From the NCBI GenBank assembly GCA_030018455.1, contig JASEFU010000005.1, positions 107,544 through 171,543 of the forward strand: a stretch of 64,000 bases of DNA. The letters are read 5' to 3'. Position 1 is the stretch's first letter, and every line of letters starts with the position of its first letter. The position numbers were made by a program, and so were the translations under genes. Below the pieces are notes generated by a model. That model searched no databases. It was not told where the DNA came from and was given only the letters and a program-made list of their open reading frames with translations. This DNA is from Dehalococcoidia bacterium (GTDB lineage Bacteria > Chloroflexota > Dehalococcoidia > DSTF01 > JALHUB01). Positions 15,033 through 23,852 of this stretch are shown here, piece after piece.

Positions 15033-18000
15033 TCACGCTTTCCTGACCGCCAGGCGCATTCGATGGCCGTCTACCGTGTGTTCCTCGCGATGGGCGTCCG
15101 GCGGCGCCTCCCCCTCGACCAGCTCGAGCGACAGCGTCTCCTGACGCACGTACTCGCCGAAGGCCGTCATCACCCGCCGCAGGTCGTCGCCATCGCGGTA
15201 GTAGGTGACGATGCGGTCGGCAATGTCGAAGGCGGCATTGCGACGCATCGTCTGGAGGCGGTGCACGATCTCGCGCGCCAGCCCCTCGTCGGCAAGCTCG
15301 GGCGTGATCTCGGTGGGGATCGCCACCAGGTAGCCGTACTCGGCGGCGGTCGCGAAGCCCTCGCGGTCGTGGGCCGCCACGTCGATCTCGCCCGGCTCCA
15401 GCGTCCACCTGCCGGCAACGACGGGCTCGCGGCGGGACAGCGCATCCGCAACGGCGCGTGAGTCGAGGCTTCGCAGCGCTTCACATATTTCGCCCAGCTC
15501 GCGCCCGTACTTTGGCCCGAGCGCTGCGCGATTGGACCGCACCTCGTACGATACGAATTCGCTGTCGTCGTCGATCAGCGTCAGCTCTTTGACGTTCAGC
15601 TCTTCCTTGACCTGCCCGGCGAGACTCTGCACCGCTGCCTGTTCTGAGCGGGCGCGCACTTTCACGAAGGCGCGGGCCAGCGGCTGCCTCACCTTGATGC
15701 CGGCCTTGCTTCGCGCCGACCGTCCCAGCCCCACCAGCCGCATGACGAGGCGGACTTCGCCGTCCAGCCGCTCGTCCACCAGCGACATGTCGGCGACGGG
15801 CCAATCGCAGAGGTGGACGCTTTCGGGCGCCGTTGCGTCGTGGGAGCGCACGAGGTTCTGGTACATCGCCTCAGCGAGGAAGGGCACGAACGGCGCGAGG
15901 AGCTTGGAGAGCGTCACCAGGCAGGTGTGCAACGTCTCGTAAGCCGTGCGCTTGTCGGCGTCGTCCTCGCTCTTCCAGAAGCGGCGGCGGCTGCGGCGCA
16001 CGTACCAGTTCGAGAGATCCTCCACGAACGCCTCGATGTGCCGGGTTGCGGTCATCGAATCGAACTCTTCCAGCGCTACGGTGACGCGGTCGATGAGCTG
16101 GTTCAGGCCGGACAGTATCCAGCGATCGAGGTCGGCGGAGGCACGCGCGCCCGGGGCCGCGCCGGGCACGAAGCGGTCGATGTTGGCGTAGGTGACGAAG
16201 AAAGAGTAAGTGTTCCAGAGCGTGAGCACAAAGCCGCGACGGATCTCGTCGCCGCTGTGCCAGCCGAAGTTCAGGTTGGCCGTCGGGTTATGGCGCGCGA
16301 AGAGCCACCGCATGACGTCGACGCCCATGCGTTCGGCGGCGTCGTCGAACCAGATGGCGTTGCCCTTGCTCTTGTGCATCTCTTCGCCCTTTTCGTCGCG
16401 AAGGAGGGCGTAGCCGAAGCAGGCGCGGAAAGGCTCGCGGTCCTCGAGCACAGTGCTCATGGCGAGCAGCGAATAGAACCAGTTGCGGAACTGGCCGGGA
16501 AAGCTCTCCGATATCCAGTCGGCGGGGAACCACTCCTCCCAGTAGGCGCGGTTGTGCCGGTAGTGGAGCGTGGAATAGGGCACGATGCCGGCGTCGAGCC
16601 AGGGGTTGCCCACGTCAGGGATGCGGCCGACGAGGGCGCCGCACTTCGAGCAGCGGATCTTCACGGCGTCGATCCACGGCCGGTGGGGCGAGTGCCCCTC
16701 GAACTCCTCCCAGCCCTCGACGGCGCGCTCGCGCAGTTCCTCGTCGCCGCCCATGACCTCGACGTTGCCGCACTCGCGGCACTCGTAGATGGGCAGCGCG
16801 AGGCCGTAGTAGCGCTTTTTCGAGATCATCCAGTCTTCCATGTTCTGGAGCCAGTCGAGCTCGCGCGCCAGGCCAAACTCGGGGATCCAGCGGATCCTCT
16901 TGGTGACGGCGGCGATACGGTGGCGCAGCTCGTCCATGGAGATGAACCACTCATCCACCAGGCGGAAGACAAGCTCGCTCTCGCAGCGCCAGCAAACGGG
17001 GTAGCGGTGGGTGTAGTCTTCGACACGATAGAGGATGCCCTTGCGGGCGAGGTCGTCGAAGACAGGCTGCGTAACGTCGGCGACGTTGCGGCCGCTGAGC
17101 CAGCCGAACCCGGGGAGGAAGTTGCCGGCTTCGTCGAGGGGTGCGATGACGGCCAGCCCGAAGTCCTTGCTCAGCAGGAAGTCCTCTTTGCCGGCGCCAG
17201 GCGCGATGTGGACGATTCCCGTTCCTTCCGTCTCGCTGACCTCCTCCCAGGGGACGACCCGGTGCTCGACGCCATGCTGCGGCGGGAGCTCGTCGAAGGG
17301 GCCGCGATACTTCCAGCCGGCCATCTCCGCGCCCTTGAGCTCGCCCAGCACCTCGTAGCCGCCTTGCAGCACTCCGAGCGCCGCCTTCGCCAGATAGTAC
17401 GTCTCGTCGCCCTGGCGCACGCGGACGTAGTCGAGATCGGGATGGACGGCGGCCGCGGTGTTGGAGGAGAGCGTCCAGGGCGTCGTCGTCCAGACTAGAA
17501 GGCTCTCCCTGTCGCGTCCTTCCAGAGGGAACTTGAGGTAGACGCTGGGGTGCGTCAGCTCGCGGTAGCCTTCGGTGACGATCTCGTGTTGCGAGAGGCC
17601 AGTGGCGCAGCGAGGGCACCAGGGCATCACGTCGTGGCCCTTGTAGAGCCAGCCTTCCTCGTGGCAACGCTTGAGGAAGTGCCAGATGGTGTAATTGTTC
17701 TCGTCGGAGAACGTGTAGTAAGAGTTGTCCCAGTCCATCCAGTAGCCGAGGCGGATCGACTGTTCGGTCTGGATGGCGGAGAAGCGGCGGACGCGGTCCT
17801 TGCACGCCTCTACAAACCGGTCGATGCCGAAGGCCTCGATGTCGCGCTTGGACTTGAACCCCATCTCCCGCTCGACCTCGACCTCGATCCACAGCCCCTG
17901 GCAGTCGAAGCCGTTCTGGTAGCGCTGGCGGAAGCCCTGCATCGTCTTCAGGCGCTGGTAGATGTCCTTGTAGGTGCGCCCCCAGGCGTGGTGGACGCCC

Positions 18001-18164
18001 ATCGGGTTGTTGGCGGTGATGGGGCCATCGATGAACGACCACTTCTGAGGGGACGCCTGGTTGCGGCGCAAGTACTTCTCGATCATTCCCTCCTCGCGCC
18101 ACCAGCGCAGGATGTCGCGTTCGAGGGCCGGGAAGTCGACCTTTGCCGGGACCGGTCTAAACAT
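15033..18164 (-). CDS. ileS: isoleucyl-tRNA synthetase, type 2 (eukaryotic-like)
   Basis: IleS charges tRNA-Ile and edits misactivated valine. The 1043-residue protein begins at the ATG at 18164, preceded by GGAGAG; the frame is open further upstream but that stretch is the T-box leader. The class I signature is ITANNPMGVHHAWGRTYKD and the KMSKS-type loop is MHKSKGN. A cysteine pair motif CRECGNVEV and a later CSKCG suggest a zinc site. The ANNPMGVHHAWG form is typical of eukaryotic/archaeal-like IleS, often mupirocin-insensitive (family knowledge). Regulated by the upstream Ile T-box. Confidence 0.97.
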   Translation of the reverse strand: MFRPVPAKVDFPALERDILRWWREEGMIEKYLRRNQASPQKWSFIDGPITANNPMGVHHAWGRTYKDIYQRLKTMQGFRQRYQNGFDCQGLWIEVEVEREMGFKSKRDIEAFGIDRFVEACKDRVRRFSAIQTEQSIRLGYWMDWDNSYYTFSDENNYTIWHFLKRCHEEGWLYKGHDVMPWCPRCATGLSQHEIVTEGYRELTHPSVYLKFPLEGRDRESLLVWTTTPWTLSSNTAAAVHPDLDYVRVRQGDETYYLAKAALGVLQGGYEVLGELKGAEMAGWKYRGPFDELPPQHGVEHRVVPWEEVSETEGTGIVHIAPGAGKEDFLLSKDFGLAVIAPLDEAGNFLPGFGWLSGRNVADVTQPVFDDLARKGILYRVEDYTHRYPVCWRCESELVFRLVDEWFISMDELRHRIAAVTKRIRWIPEFGLARELDWLQNMEDWMISKKRYYGLALPIYECRECGNVEVMGGDEELRERAVEGWEEFEGHSPHRPWIDAVKIRCSKCGALVGRIPDVGNPWLDAGIVPYSTLHYRHNRAYWEEWFPADWISESFPGQFRNWFYSLLAMSTVLEDREPFRACFGYALLRDEKGEEMHKSKGNAIWFDDAAERMGVDVMRWLFARHNPTANLNFGWHSGDEIRRGFVLTLWNTYSFFVTYANIDRFVPGAAPGARASADLDRWILSGLNQLIDRVTVALEEFDSMTATRHIEAFVEDLSNWYVRRSRRRFWKSEDDADKRTAYETLHTCLVTLSKLLAPFVPFLAEAMYQNLVRSHDATAPESVHLCDWPVADMSLVDERLDGEVRLVMRLVGLGRSARSKAGIKVRQPLARAFVKVRARSEQAAVQSLAGQVKEELNVKELTLIDDDSEFVSYEVRSNRAALGPKYGRELGEICEALRSLDSRAVADALSRREPVVAGRWTLEPGEIDVAAHDREGFATAAEYGYLVAIPTEITPELADEGLAREIVHRLQTMRRNAAFDIADRIVTYYRDGDDLRRVMTAFGEYVRQETLSLELVEGEAPPDAHREEHTVDGHRMRLAVRKA

Positions 18165-18174
18165 GACTTCTCTC

Positions 18175-18481
18175 CAATAAGAAACCCGTCCCAGCCAGGG
18201 ACGGGCGATCATTACCCGCGGTACCACCCCGATTCTCGCCTCAGGCGAGCGCTTTCCGGGGCACGCGTTCATGCCCCCGTCCCTCTAACGTGGGACGAAC
18301 CCGTCCGAGCCTACTTGTCCCTCGGCGGAAGGATGTTCGGTCGGCGGCTCAGGAGTGATTTTCGGCCGGCGCCGCCGCGTCTCCCGGCGCTGCCGGGACC
18401 CCTCCCGGGGCGCTCACACCATACCGGACTCGCTGTCCGGCTCCACCGGCTTACTCGTCTCCGTCACAGCCTTTCCACACA
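18175..18481 (-). promoter_or_regulatory. T-box riboswitch, isoleucine specifier, controlling ileS
   Basis: The leader senses uncharged tRNA-Ile and opens ileS expression. Visible parts on the minus strand: stem I motifs GACGAGTA and GCGAGTCCGG...GGTGTGAG, a specifier loop with ATC (18359-18357) in the context AATCACTCCTGAG, the conserved T-box GGTGGTACCGCGG (18228-18216) that pairs with the tRNA 3' end, and a terminator at 18205-18185. ATC is an Ile codon, matching the gene downstream. Confidence 0.93.
18185..18205 (-). terminator. intrinsic terminator of the ileS T-box
   Basis: Minus strand CCCGTCCC-TGGCT-GGGACGGG followed by TTTCTT. It is the OFF-state stem that competes with the T-box antiterminator bulge at 18216-18228. 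Confidence 0.85.
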
Positions 18482-18510
18482 AGTATATTGTCGACGAAGT
18501 GGGCGGTCAA
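18482..18510 (-). promoter_or_regulatory. promoter of the ileS T-box leader
   Basis: Minus strand TTGACC (18510-18505) and TATACT (18487-18482) with 17 bases between. Transcription would begin just before the T-box stem I. Confidence 0.75.
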
Positions 18511-18602
18511 TCGGAGATGGTCACGGCGGCGCAACGCGGCGATATCGCGTAGGGTCGGGGTCCAATTTGGGCGGGCTCCGGCGGGGAAAAAGGGGTAAGG
18601 CG

Positions 18603-18956
18603 TCAGGAAGAAGAGGCCTGTTCGCGGGCGCGGATCTTGGTGTAGCAGGCGCTGCAGTAGACGGGCCGGTCGCCGCGGGGCACGAAGGGCACTTCCGTCA
18701 TCATGCCGCACTCGGCGCATGTCGCGGGGTGCATCTGACGGGGCGTGCGCCCGCCGAAGCTGGCGAAGGCGCCATAGCGGACGTACCCGTCCTCCACCTC
18801 GTTCGTGCGGGCGGTCTTGCGGGCAGCGCGGCAGGAAGGGCAGCGAACGGGCTCGTTCTGCAGCCCCTTGCTGGCGTAAAATTCCTGCTCACCGGCGGTG
18901 AACACAAAACTGCCGCCACAATCGCGGCATATCAGCGCTTTGTCAGCGAAACTCAA
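18603..18956 (-). CDS. zinc-ribbon protein with two CxxC-CxxC units
   Basis: A 117-residue protein with CRDCGGSFVFTAGEQEFY and CPSCRAAR forming one four-cysteine zinc site (the zf-trcl type), and CAECG plus VYCSACY forming a second one near the C-terminus. Such proteins are widespread in Chloroflexota and Deltaproteobacteria; the function is not established, nucleic-acid binding is a guess. TTG start supported by GGAG seven bases upstream and by a good promoter at 18991-19018. Confidence 0.82.
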   Translation of the reverse strand: MSFADKALICRDCGGSFVFTAGEQEFYASKGLQNEPVRCPSCRAARKTARTNEVEDGYVRYGAFASFGGRTPRQMHPATCAECGMMTEVPFVPRGDRPVYCSACYTKIRAREQASSS

Positions 18957-18990
18957 ATCTTATCTCCGTTTGGTCTGGGGGACCGTTTAT

Positions 18991-19018
18991 ATTATACCGC
19001 ATTTCAGGGCGTTCGCAA
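18991..19018 (-). promoter_or_regulatory. promoter of the zinc-ribbon gene
   Basis: Minus strand TTGCGA (19018-19013), 16-base spacer, perfect TATAAT (18996-18991). The start codon lies about 34 bases downstream of the -10. Confidence 0.65.
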
Positions 19019-19224
19019 GGTACGCAACTTCCGAGCGGGTACTGCTGAATCGACACTCCCCGGTTCGAGGGGGGCCGGCGCTCGCCACTCCCGCGCCCCG
19101 GAGGCGCTTTTTCGACGGCGCTTTCGGCTTCGCTACAGACAATTGAGCGCGTCTACGCCTATACTGCGATTGCGTTTCGCCGGCATTTGGCGGCGCCGGC
19201 GGCGCCTGGCAGGAGGCAAGCCCG

Positions 19225-20001
19225 ATGACGGAGAACTCGTTGCGGCGGCTCTGGAAGGAAGACAAGGCGGCCCTAGGAGCGTGGCTATCGATACCGGACT
19301 CGTTCAGCGCGGAGGTGATGGCGCGGGCAGGCTACGACTGGCTGTGCATCGACATGCAACACGGGCTGGTCGATTATCAGCGGGCGGTGCCGATGCTGCA
19401 GGCGATCTCCACCACGCGCACGGCGCCGGTGGTGCGCGTCCCCTGGAACGACCCGGCGATCATAATGAAGGTTCTCGACGCGGGAGCGCAGGCGGTCATC
19501 GTGCCGCTCATCAACACCCGCGCCGACACGGAGCTGGCGGTTAGCGCCTGTCGCTACCCTCCCCGCGGCATCCGCAGCTACGGCCCGACGCGCGCCGGGC
19601 TGGGCGGCGGCTATTTTGAGCGAGCGGAGGAAAGCGTCTGCTGCATCCCCATGATTGAGACGGCTTCCGCGCTGGAGAACCTCGACGACATCCTCTCCGT
19701 GCCGGGAGTCGACGCCATCTACGTCGGGCCGATGGACCTCAGCCTCTCGCTGGGGCTTGAGCCGAAGCCGGACCGCGAGGGTGACGCCGTGTACTCCGAG
19801 GCGCTGGGCCATATCCTGGAGGCGTGCCGCCGGCATGGGGTGGCGGCGGGGATACACGCCGGCAGCCGGATGGCGGCGAAACGAGTAGCCGATGGCTTTC
19901 GGTTCGTGTTGGTGAGCTCGGACGTCGACCTGCTGGCGCGAAACGCGGCGCAGGAGTTGCGCGCGGCGAGAGAAGCGGCGAGCTCTCCCGTCCGCGACTG
20001 A
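19225..20001 (+). CDS. HpcH/HpaI-family aldolase
   Basis: A 258-residue metal-dependent class II aldolase of the 2-keto-3-deoxy-sugar-acid type, which splits 2-keto acids into pyruvate and an aldehyde. Motifs: CIDMQHGLVDY, APVVRVPWNDPAIIMKVLDAGAQAVIVPLI, the RAGLGGGYF region, IPMIETASALENLDDI (metal-binding Glu) and YVGPMDLSLSLG (metal-binding Asp). AGGAGG precedes the ATG. It is divergent in strand from the adjoining reductase gene, but the neighbours suggest it works on sugar-acid-derived keto acids. Confidence 0.87.
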   Translation: MTENSLRRLWKEDKAALGAWLSIPDSFSAEVMARAGYDWLCIDMQHGLVDYQRAVPMLQAISTTRTAPVVRVPWNDPAIIMKVLDAGAQAVIVPLINTRADTELAVSACRYPPRGIRSYGPTRAGLGGGYFERAEESVCCIPMIETASALENLDDILSVPGVDAIYVGPMDLSLSLGLEPKPDREGDAVYSEALGHILEACRRHGVAAGIHAGSRMAAKRVADGFRFVLVSSDVDLLARNAAQELRAAREAASSPVRD

Positions 20002-20193
20002 GAAGCCCATATCGCGGCTTTGCCGTCGACCTGCCCCGCCTTACGTTAGCTGGAGCGCTATCACGTTCGCTGAGTGCGGCTCGAGTTCGATCACGCCGTC
20101 CGCCCCGATCTTCCGGCTCTCTGTCCGCACCGCGACGTCTCGCAGCCCCAACCTCCTATCGCAATCACCAGCGAGGCCCGACAACGCCTCGGG

Positions 20194-21093
20194 TTATCCT
20201 TGTCCGGTCGACTCGGGCATGCCTGCCAGGCGCTCGAGCACGAGGACAAGGGCGCTGTTGTCGTCGTCGCCGTGGCCGGAAGCCAGGAGCGACTTGTACA
20301 GCTCCAGCGCCTGCGCCGTCCCGGGCAGAGGGGCATTGTACTCGCGGCCGGTGGCGAGGGCGATGTTCAGGTCTTTTGCGTGCAGGCGCGAGCGGAAGCC
20401 GGGGCGGAACTCGCGGTCGAGCATGCGCTGGCCGTGCACTTCAAGTACGCGGCTGGCGGCGAACCCGCCCAGCAGGGCCTGCCGCACCTTCGCCGGGTCG
20501 ACGCCGGCCTTGCGCGCCAGCACGAGCGCCTCCGAGACCGCCTGAAGCGTCATCGCCGCGACGATCTGGTTGCAGGCCTTGCAGATCTGGCCCGCGCCGG
20601 CGCCGCCCACGTGGACGATGTTCTTTCCCAGCGTCAGGAACAGGGGCAGCGCGCGCTGGAAGGCCTCCTCCGGCCCGCCCACCATGATCGAGAGGGTGGC
20701 GTTGATGGCGCCCACGTCGCCGCCGGAGACGGGGGCATCGAGCATCTGCGCGCCCCGCGCTTCCGCTTCGGCGGCGAGGCGCCGGGCGGCGACGGGCGAG
20801 ATGGTGCTCATGTCGATCACCAGGCAGCCGGGGCGCATTCCCGCGAAGACGCCGTTCTCCGCCATCAGCACCGTCTCGACGTCCGGCGTGTCGGGCAGCA
20901 TGGTGATGACGACATCGGCGTGGGAGGCCAGCTCGCGGGGAGTGGCGGCACGCTCGGCTCCCTCCTTCACCACTTCCGCTACCGGCCCCGGGCTGCGGCT
21001 GTGCGCGACGAGCGGGTAGCCGGCGCGCAGCAGATTGAGGCTCATGGGCTTCCCCATGAGGCCGAGACCGATGAAGCCTACAGTTTCCTTCAT
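20194..21093 (-). CDS. NAD-binding 3-hydroxyisobutyrate/tartronate-semialdehyde reductase family protein
   Basis: A 299-residue beta-hydroxyacid dehydrogenase. The Rossmann motif GFIGLGLMGKPMSLNL opens the protein, DAPVSGGDVGA is the substrate-binding signature, and the catalytic lysine is in GQICKACNQIV near residue 170. GarR (tartronate semialdehyde to glycerate) and MmsB (3-hydroxyisobutyrate) are both in this family; the neighbouring aldolase and dehydratase favour a GarR-like role (inference). It is the last gene of a reverse-strand run from 24992. Confidence 0.85.
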   Translation of the reverse strand: MKETVGFIGLGLMGKPMSLNLLRAGYPLVAHSRSPGPVAEVVKEGAERAATPRELASHADVVITMLPDTPDVETVLMAENGVFAGMRPGCLVIDMSTISPVAARRLAAEAEARGAQMLDAPVSGGDVGAINATLSIMVGGPEEAFQRALPLFLTLGKNIVHVGGAGAGQICKACNQIVAAMTLQAVSEALVLARKAGVDPAKVRQALLGGFAASRVLEVHGQRMLDREFRPGFRSRLHAKDLNIALATGREYNAPLPGTAQALELYKSLLASGHGDDDNSALVLVLERLAGMPESTGQG

Positions 21094-21157
21094 CTCCGTG
21101 CTCCCTTACAAAGTGGGGGCGTCCTGCGGGTGACGAGAGGCGAGCCGTGTCGTCGAG

Positions 21158-22114
21158 TCAGCGGTCGGGACGGACGGCGCGCGCCACCGCCTTCACCGCA
21201 TCAGCCGCGCCTTCGAGGAAAAGTACGCTCGCCGCCAGCAGGGCGCCCCGCGCATTGGGACCCGCTCTCATCGCCGCCTGCGTCTCCTCGACGCACTGAC
21301 CCGCGTCGGTCACGTCCGCTCCCGTCGAGACGAAAAGCGGGAGCGTCGTGGCAGCGGCGACGGCGGCGAAGCCTTCGCAGTAGGGAAGGGCGAGCCATAA
21401 TCCGAGGCTGGAGTCGCCGAGAGCGGAGGCGAGGCCGGCCAGCTTGACGAGATCAGCCGGCTCCCTGAGAGTGCGCCAGCGGCCGTCGGCCTTCTGCACG
21501 GGGGCGGCGTCGAGGAAGACGGTCAGCCCGAGGGCGTTCAGCTCGGTTATGGCGGCGGCGCAGGCGGCGACGGCGTCGGCGGAGCGGGTCTCCGAGGCGG
21601 TGAGGCGTAGCGTGAGGCGGGCGCCGTCGAGGCGCAAAACAGCGACCGTCTGGGGAACGAAGCTGGTGAAACGGCTGTCAATTTCCCACACGCTGCCGGC
21701 CGCGCCGCCCGGGTTCATGCTGGCGATGAGCAGCTTGCCGTCGAGAATGCGGGGGTGCCCGCGCTCTTCGAGCAGGTGGCAGACAATGAGCAGCTCGTCG
21801 ATGACGTCCGTCGTCGCGGCCACGCCGTCGAGGCCGCCGGCGGTGAGGGCGAAAACGATGCGCGAGAGGAACGAGTAGCGGTCGCTGAGGGCGAGCGGGT
21901 CGCCGCCGCTCGCGAGGGCCTGGCGCGCGGGCTGGTCGGCGACGAGGAGGGCGAGGCGACCGTCCTTCGTCAGCGGTTCGGGGCGGAGCCGCCGCCCCGC
22001 CTGTTCGGAGACGGTTTGAGGGCGTCGCAGGCGTACCCCGGTTATCTCCTCGAAAAGGTCCCGGGGCAGCCGTTCCATTTCCGGCCTGCTTCCCTGGCGC
22101 CGGCGCTCCGCCAC
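21158..22114 (-). CDS. Cgl0159-like (beta/alpha)8-barrel aldolase-family protein
   Basis: A 318-residue protein resembling the Cgl0159-like family, barrels often found in inositol and sugar catabolism clusters. Recognisable segments: SDRYSFLSRIVFALTAGGLDGVAATTDVIDELL, LIASMNPGGAAGSVWEIDSRFTSF, and a late LPLFVSTGADV. The catalytic lysine expected of class I aldolases is not obvious in the last strands (LPLFV here), so activity is uncertain. GTG start nine bases after the binding-protein stop. Assignment is from motif memory and is moderate. Confidence 0.6.
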   Translation of the reverse strand: MAERRRQGSRPEMERLPRDLFEEITGVRLRRPQTVSEQAGRRLRPEPLTKDGRLALLVADQPARQALASGGDPLALSDRYSFLSRIVFALTAGGLDGVAATTDVIDELLIVCHLLEERGHPRILDGKLLIASMNPGGAAGSVWEIDSRFTSFVPQTVAVLRLDGARLTLRLTASETRSADAVAACAAAITELNALGLTVFLDAAPVQKADGRWRTLREPADLVKLAGLASALGDSSLGLWLALPYCEGFAAVAAATTLPLFVSTGADVTDAGQCVEETQAAMRAGPNARGALLAASVLFLEGAADAVKAVARAVRPDR

Positions 22115-22123
22115 GTTGGTCCT

Positions 22124-23770
22124 CTACTGCACCCAGTAACTTATGCCCAGCCAGCCTATGAGGCCGGTGCCTTCCTGCAGGCCCCGCATCCTTGCCGAGT
22201 ATCCGACGTGGCCTTCCGGGGAGCACAGCGGGTACATGGGCCCGTGCTTCCTCAGTAGTACGCGCTGGACGTCGCGGTAGTACTCTTGTCTCTCGTCGAT
22301 GTCGAATATCTCCCAGCCGCCCTCGATCAAGGCGTCCACTTCCGAATCGCTGCTGCGACCGGGGTTTCTGTCGGCGTTCTGGCCCTTGCTGTAGTAGGAC
22401 CGGAGCGGCATGTCCGGCTCCATGTAGGGAAGGTTGAGGAAGAAGGTGATGTCGAACTCGCCGGGGTACTGGTACTGGGACAGATAGACGCCCAGCTCCT
22501 TGAGCGCGATGTTCATCCTGACGCCGATGCGCCGGTAGTGGTCGGCGACGATCTCCGCTGCTTTAGGGGGGTCGCCGAAGTTCACGCAGGGGGCGTTGAG
22601 TTCAAGGCCGTCGCCGTAGCCGGCGGCGCTGAGAAGCTGGGTGGCCTTTTCGGCGTCGTACTTTAGGACCGTCCGGATCTCGTCCTGCGGCAAGGCCCAG
22701 TATTCCAGCGGCCAGGGGACAGGGCCGTTGTACTTTCCCTCTCCGAAGTACAGTTTGTCAATCAGGTCGTCGCGGTCGATGGCGATGTCAAGCGCCTCCC
22801 GCACGCGGTCATCGCTGAAGGGCGGCCTGTCAACCCTGATGTAGCAATTAGTCGTAAAGAGCGAAGGCGAGGTCTCGACCTGGTAGGATGGGTTCCCCTC
22901 CACCTCGGCCCGCTTGAACTTGTCCAGGTTGACGGCAACGTAGTCCAGCTTGCCCGTCTTGAAGGTCTGCCAGAGAGTGCCGGTGTCCGGGATGACCAGC
23001 CATTCTTCCTCGTCGGGGAACGGCCGGCCCGCCAGGTAGTAGTCGAGGTTTTTTCGCAGGCGGACTCGCTCGCCGCGGGTAAACCCGTCCAGTATCCATG
23101 CGCCGCAGCCGGAGGCGTGCGAGGACAGGTCTTCCCACTTTTCGACGGCCTCGCGGGGCACGATGCAGTAAGGGTAATTCCCGTGGTGGTAGATTGCCGG
23201 AGAGAACAGCCTGTTTGTCGCGTGCTTGAATGTGTAGGTGTCGACTGCCTCGTAAGTCTCAGTGTACAGCGTGAGGAGTTTTCTATCGTTGAGCGTCGGT
23301 CCGGCCTTAAGGCGGTCGAAGCTGTACTTCACGTCCTCCGCGGTCACCTCGCGTCCAAAGGTGGGGTCGACGTCGTGAAACTTCACGCCCTTGCGGAGCG
23401 TCCAGATGTATGTCGTGTTGTCCGGCTGTTCGAGCTTCTCTGCGATGAGCGGCGTGAATTCCTGGGTGGACATGTTGATGGCGTGCAAGGGGTTATGGAT
23501 GCGGGCGGAAAGGTAGCCTGCGGTTATGCTTTGCTGGGGGTCGAGGTTGCCGGGGTCGGTGGGTATGCCGAACGTGGCCTTTCCACCGGGGACGGGCGTC
23601 TCGCCGGCGGCGGGTGTCTCGCCCCCTGCCGGCGTCCCTTCTTCGCCGTCTCCCTCGCAAGCTGCCGCGCCGAGGGCGGCGGCTCCTAAACCAGCGGCTG
23701 CGCCCGCTTTGAGGACGCTCCTCCTCGAAACACGTCTCCGGGCGAACTTGCTCCAGTACTCGCTGGCCAT
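22124..23770 (-). CDS. Tat-exported solute-binding lipoprotein of a peptide/nickel-type ABC transporter
   Basis: A 548-residue SBP_bac_5 (DppA/OppA-like) binding protein. The N-terminus has a twin-arginine signal (SRRSVLKAG) and a lipobox-like GAAAC, then a Gly/Thr/Pro linker. FGIPTDPGNLDPQQS, YIWTLRKGVKFHD and VREALDIAIDRDDLIDKLYFGEG are family hallmarks. No permease or ATPase gene is adjacent, so it either docks to a transporter encoded elsewhere or is an orphan. Its place in a sugar-acid gene run suggests the ligand may be a sugar or sugar acid rather than a peptide (inference). Confidence 0.9.
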   Translation of the reverse strand: MASEYWSKFARRRVSRRSVLKAGAAAGLGAAALGAAACEGDGEEGTPAGGETPAAGETPVPGGKATFGIPTDPGNLDPQQSITAGYLSARIHNPLHAINMSTQEFTPLIAEKLEQPDNTTYIWTLRKGVKFHDVDPTFGREVTAEDVKYSFDRLKAGPTLNDRKLLTLYTETYEAVDTYTFKHATNRLFSPAIYHHGNYPYCIVPREAVEKWEDLSSHASGCGAWILDGFTRGERVRLRKNLDYYLAGRPFPDEEEWLVIPDTGTLWQTFKTGKLDYVAVNLDKFKRAEVEGNPSYQVETSPSLFTTNCYIRVDRPPFSDDRVREALDIAIDRDDLIDKLYFGEGKYNGPVPWPLEYWALPQDEIRTVLKYDAEKATQLLSAAGYGDGLELNAPCVNFGDPPKAAEIVADHYRRIGVRMNIALKELGVYLSQYQYPGEFDITFFLNLPYMEPDMPLRSYYSKGQNADRNPGRSSDSEVDALIEGGWEIFDIDERQEYYRDVQRVLLRKHGPMYPLCSPEGHVGYSARMRGLQEGTGLIGWLGISYWVQ

Positions 23771-23852
23771 GCTGGCGACCTCCTTGGTTTGTTCCGTGCC
23801 GGCTCTATAATACCTTTCTGACGCTTAGAGGTAACCGGCGCCGCCGCCGGAC

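Noticed and set aside
15813..17498. Long forward open frame across ileS
   Set aside because: Antisense of a well-supported ileS; long antisense frames are common at this GC content.
20041..20190. Reverse frame ending IELEPHSANVIALQLT, like the end of a glycosyl hydrolase
   Set aside because: It begins right after the GarR-like stop, has no start and is too short to call a gene remnant with confidence.
20074..21447. 457-codon forward frame over the GarR-like gene
   Set aside because: Antisense shadow; the reverse-strand reductase is clear.
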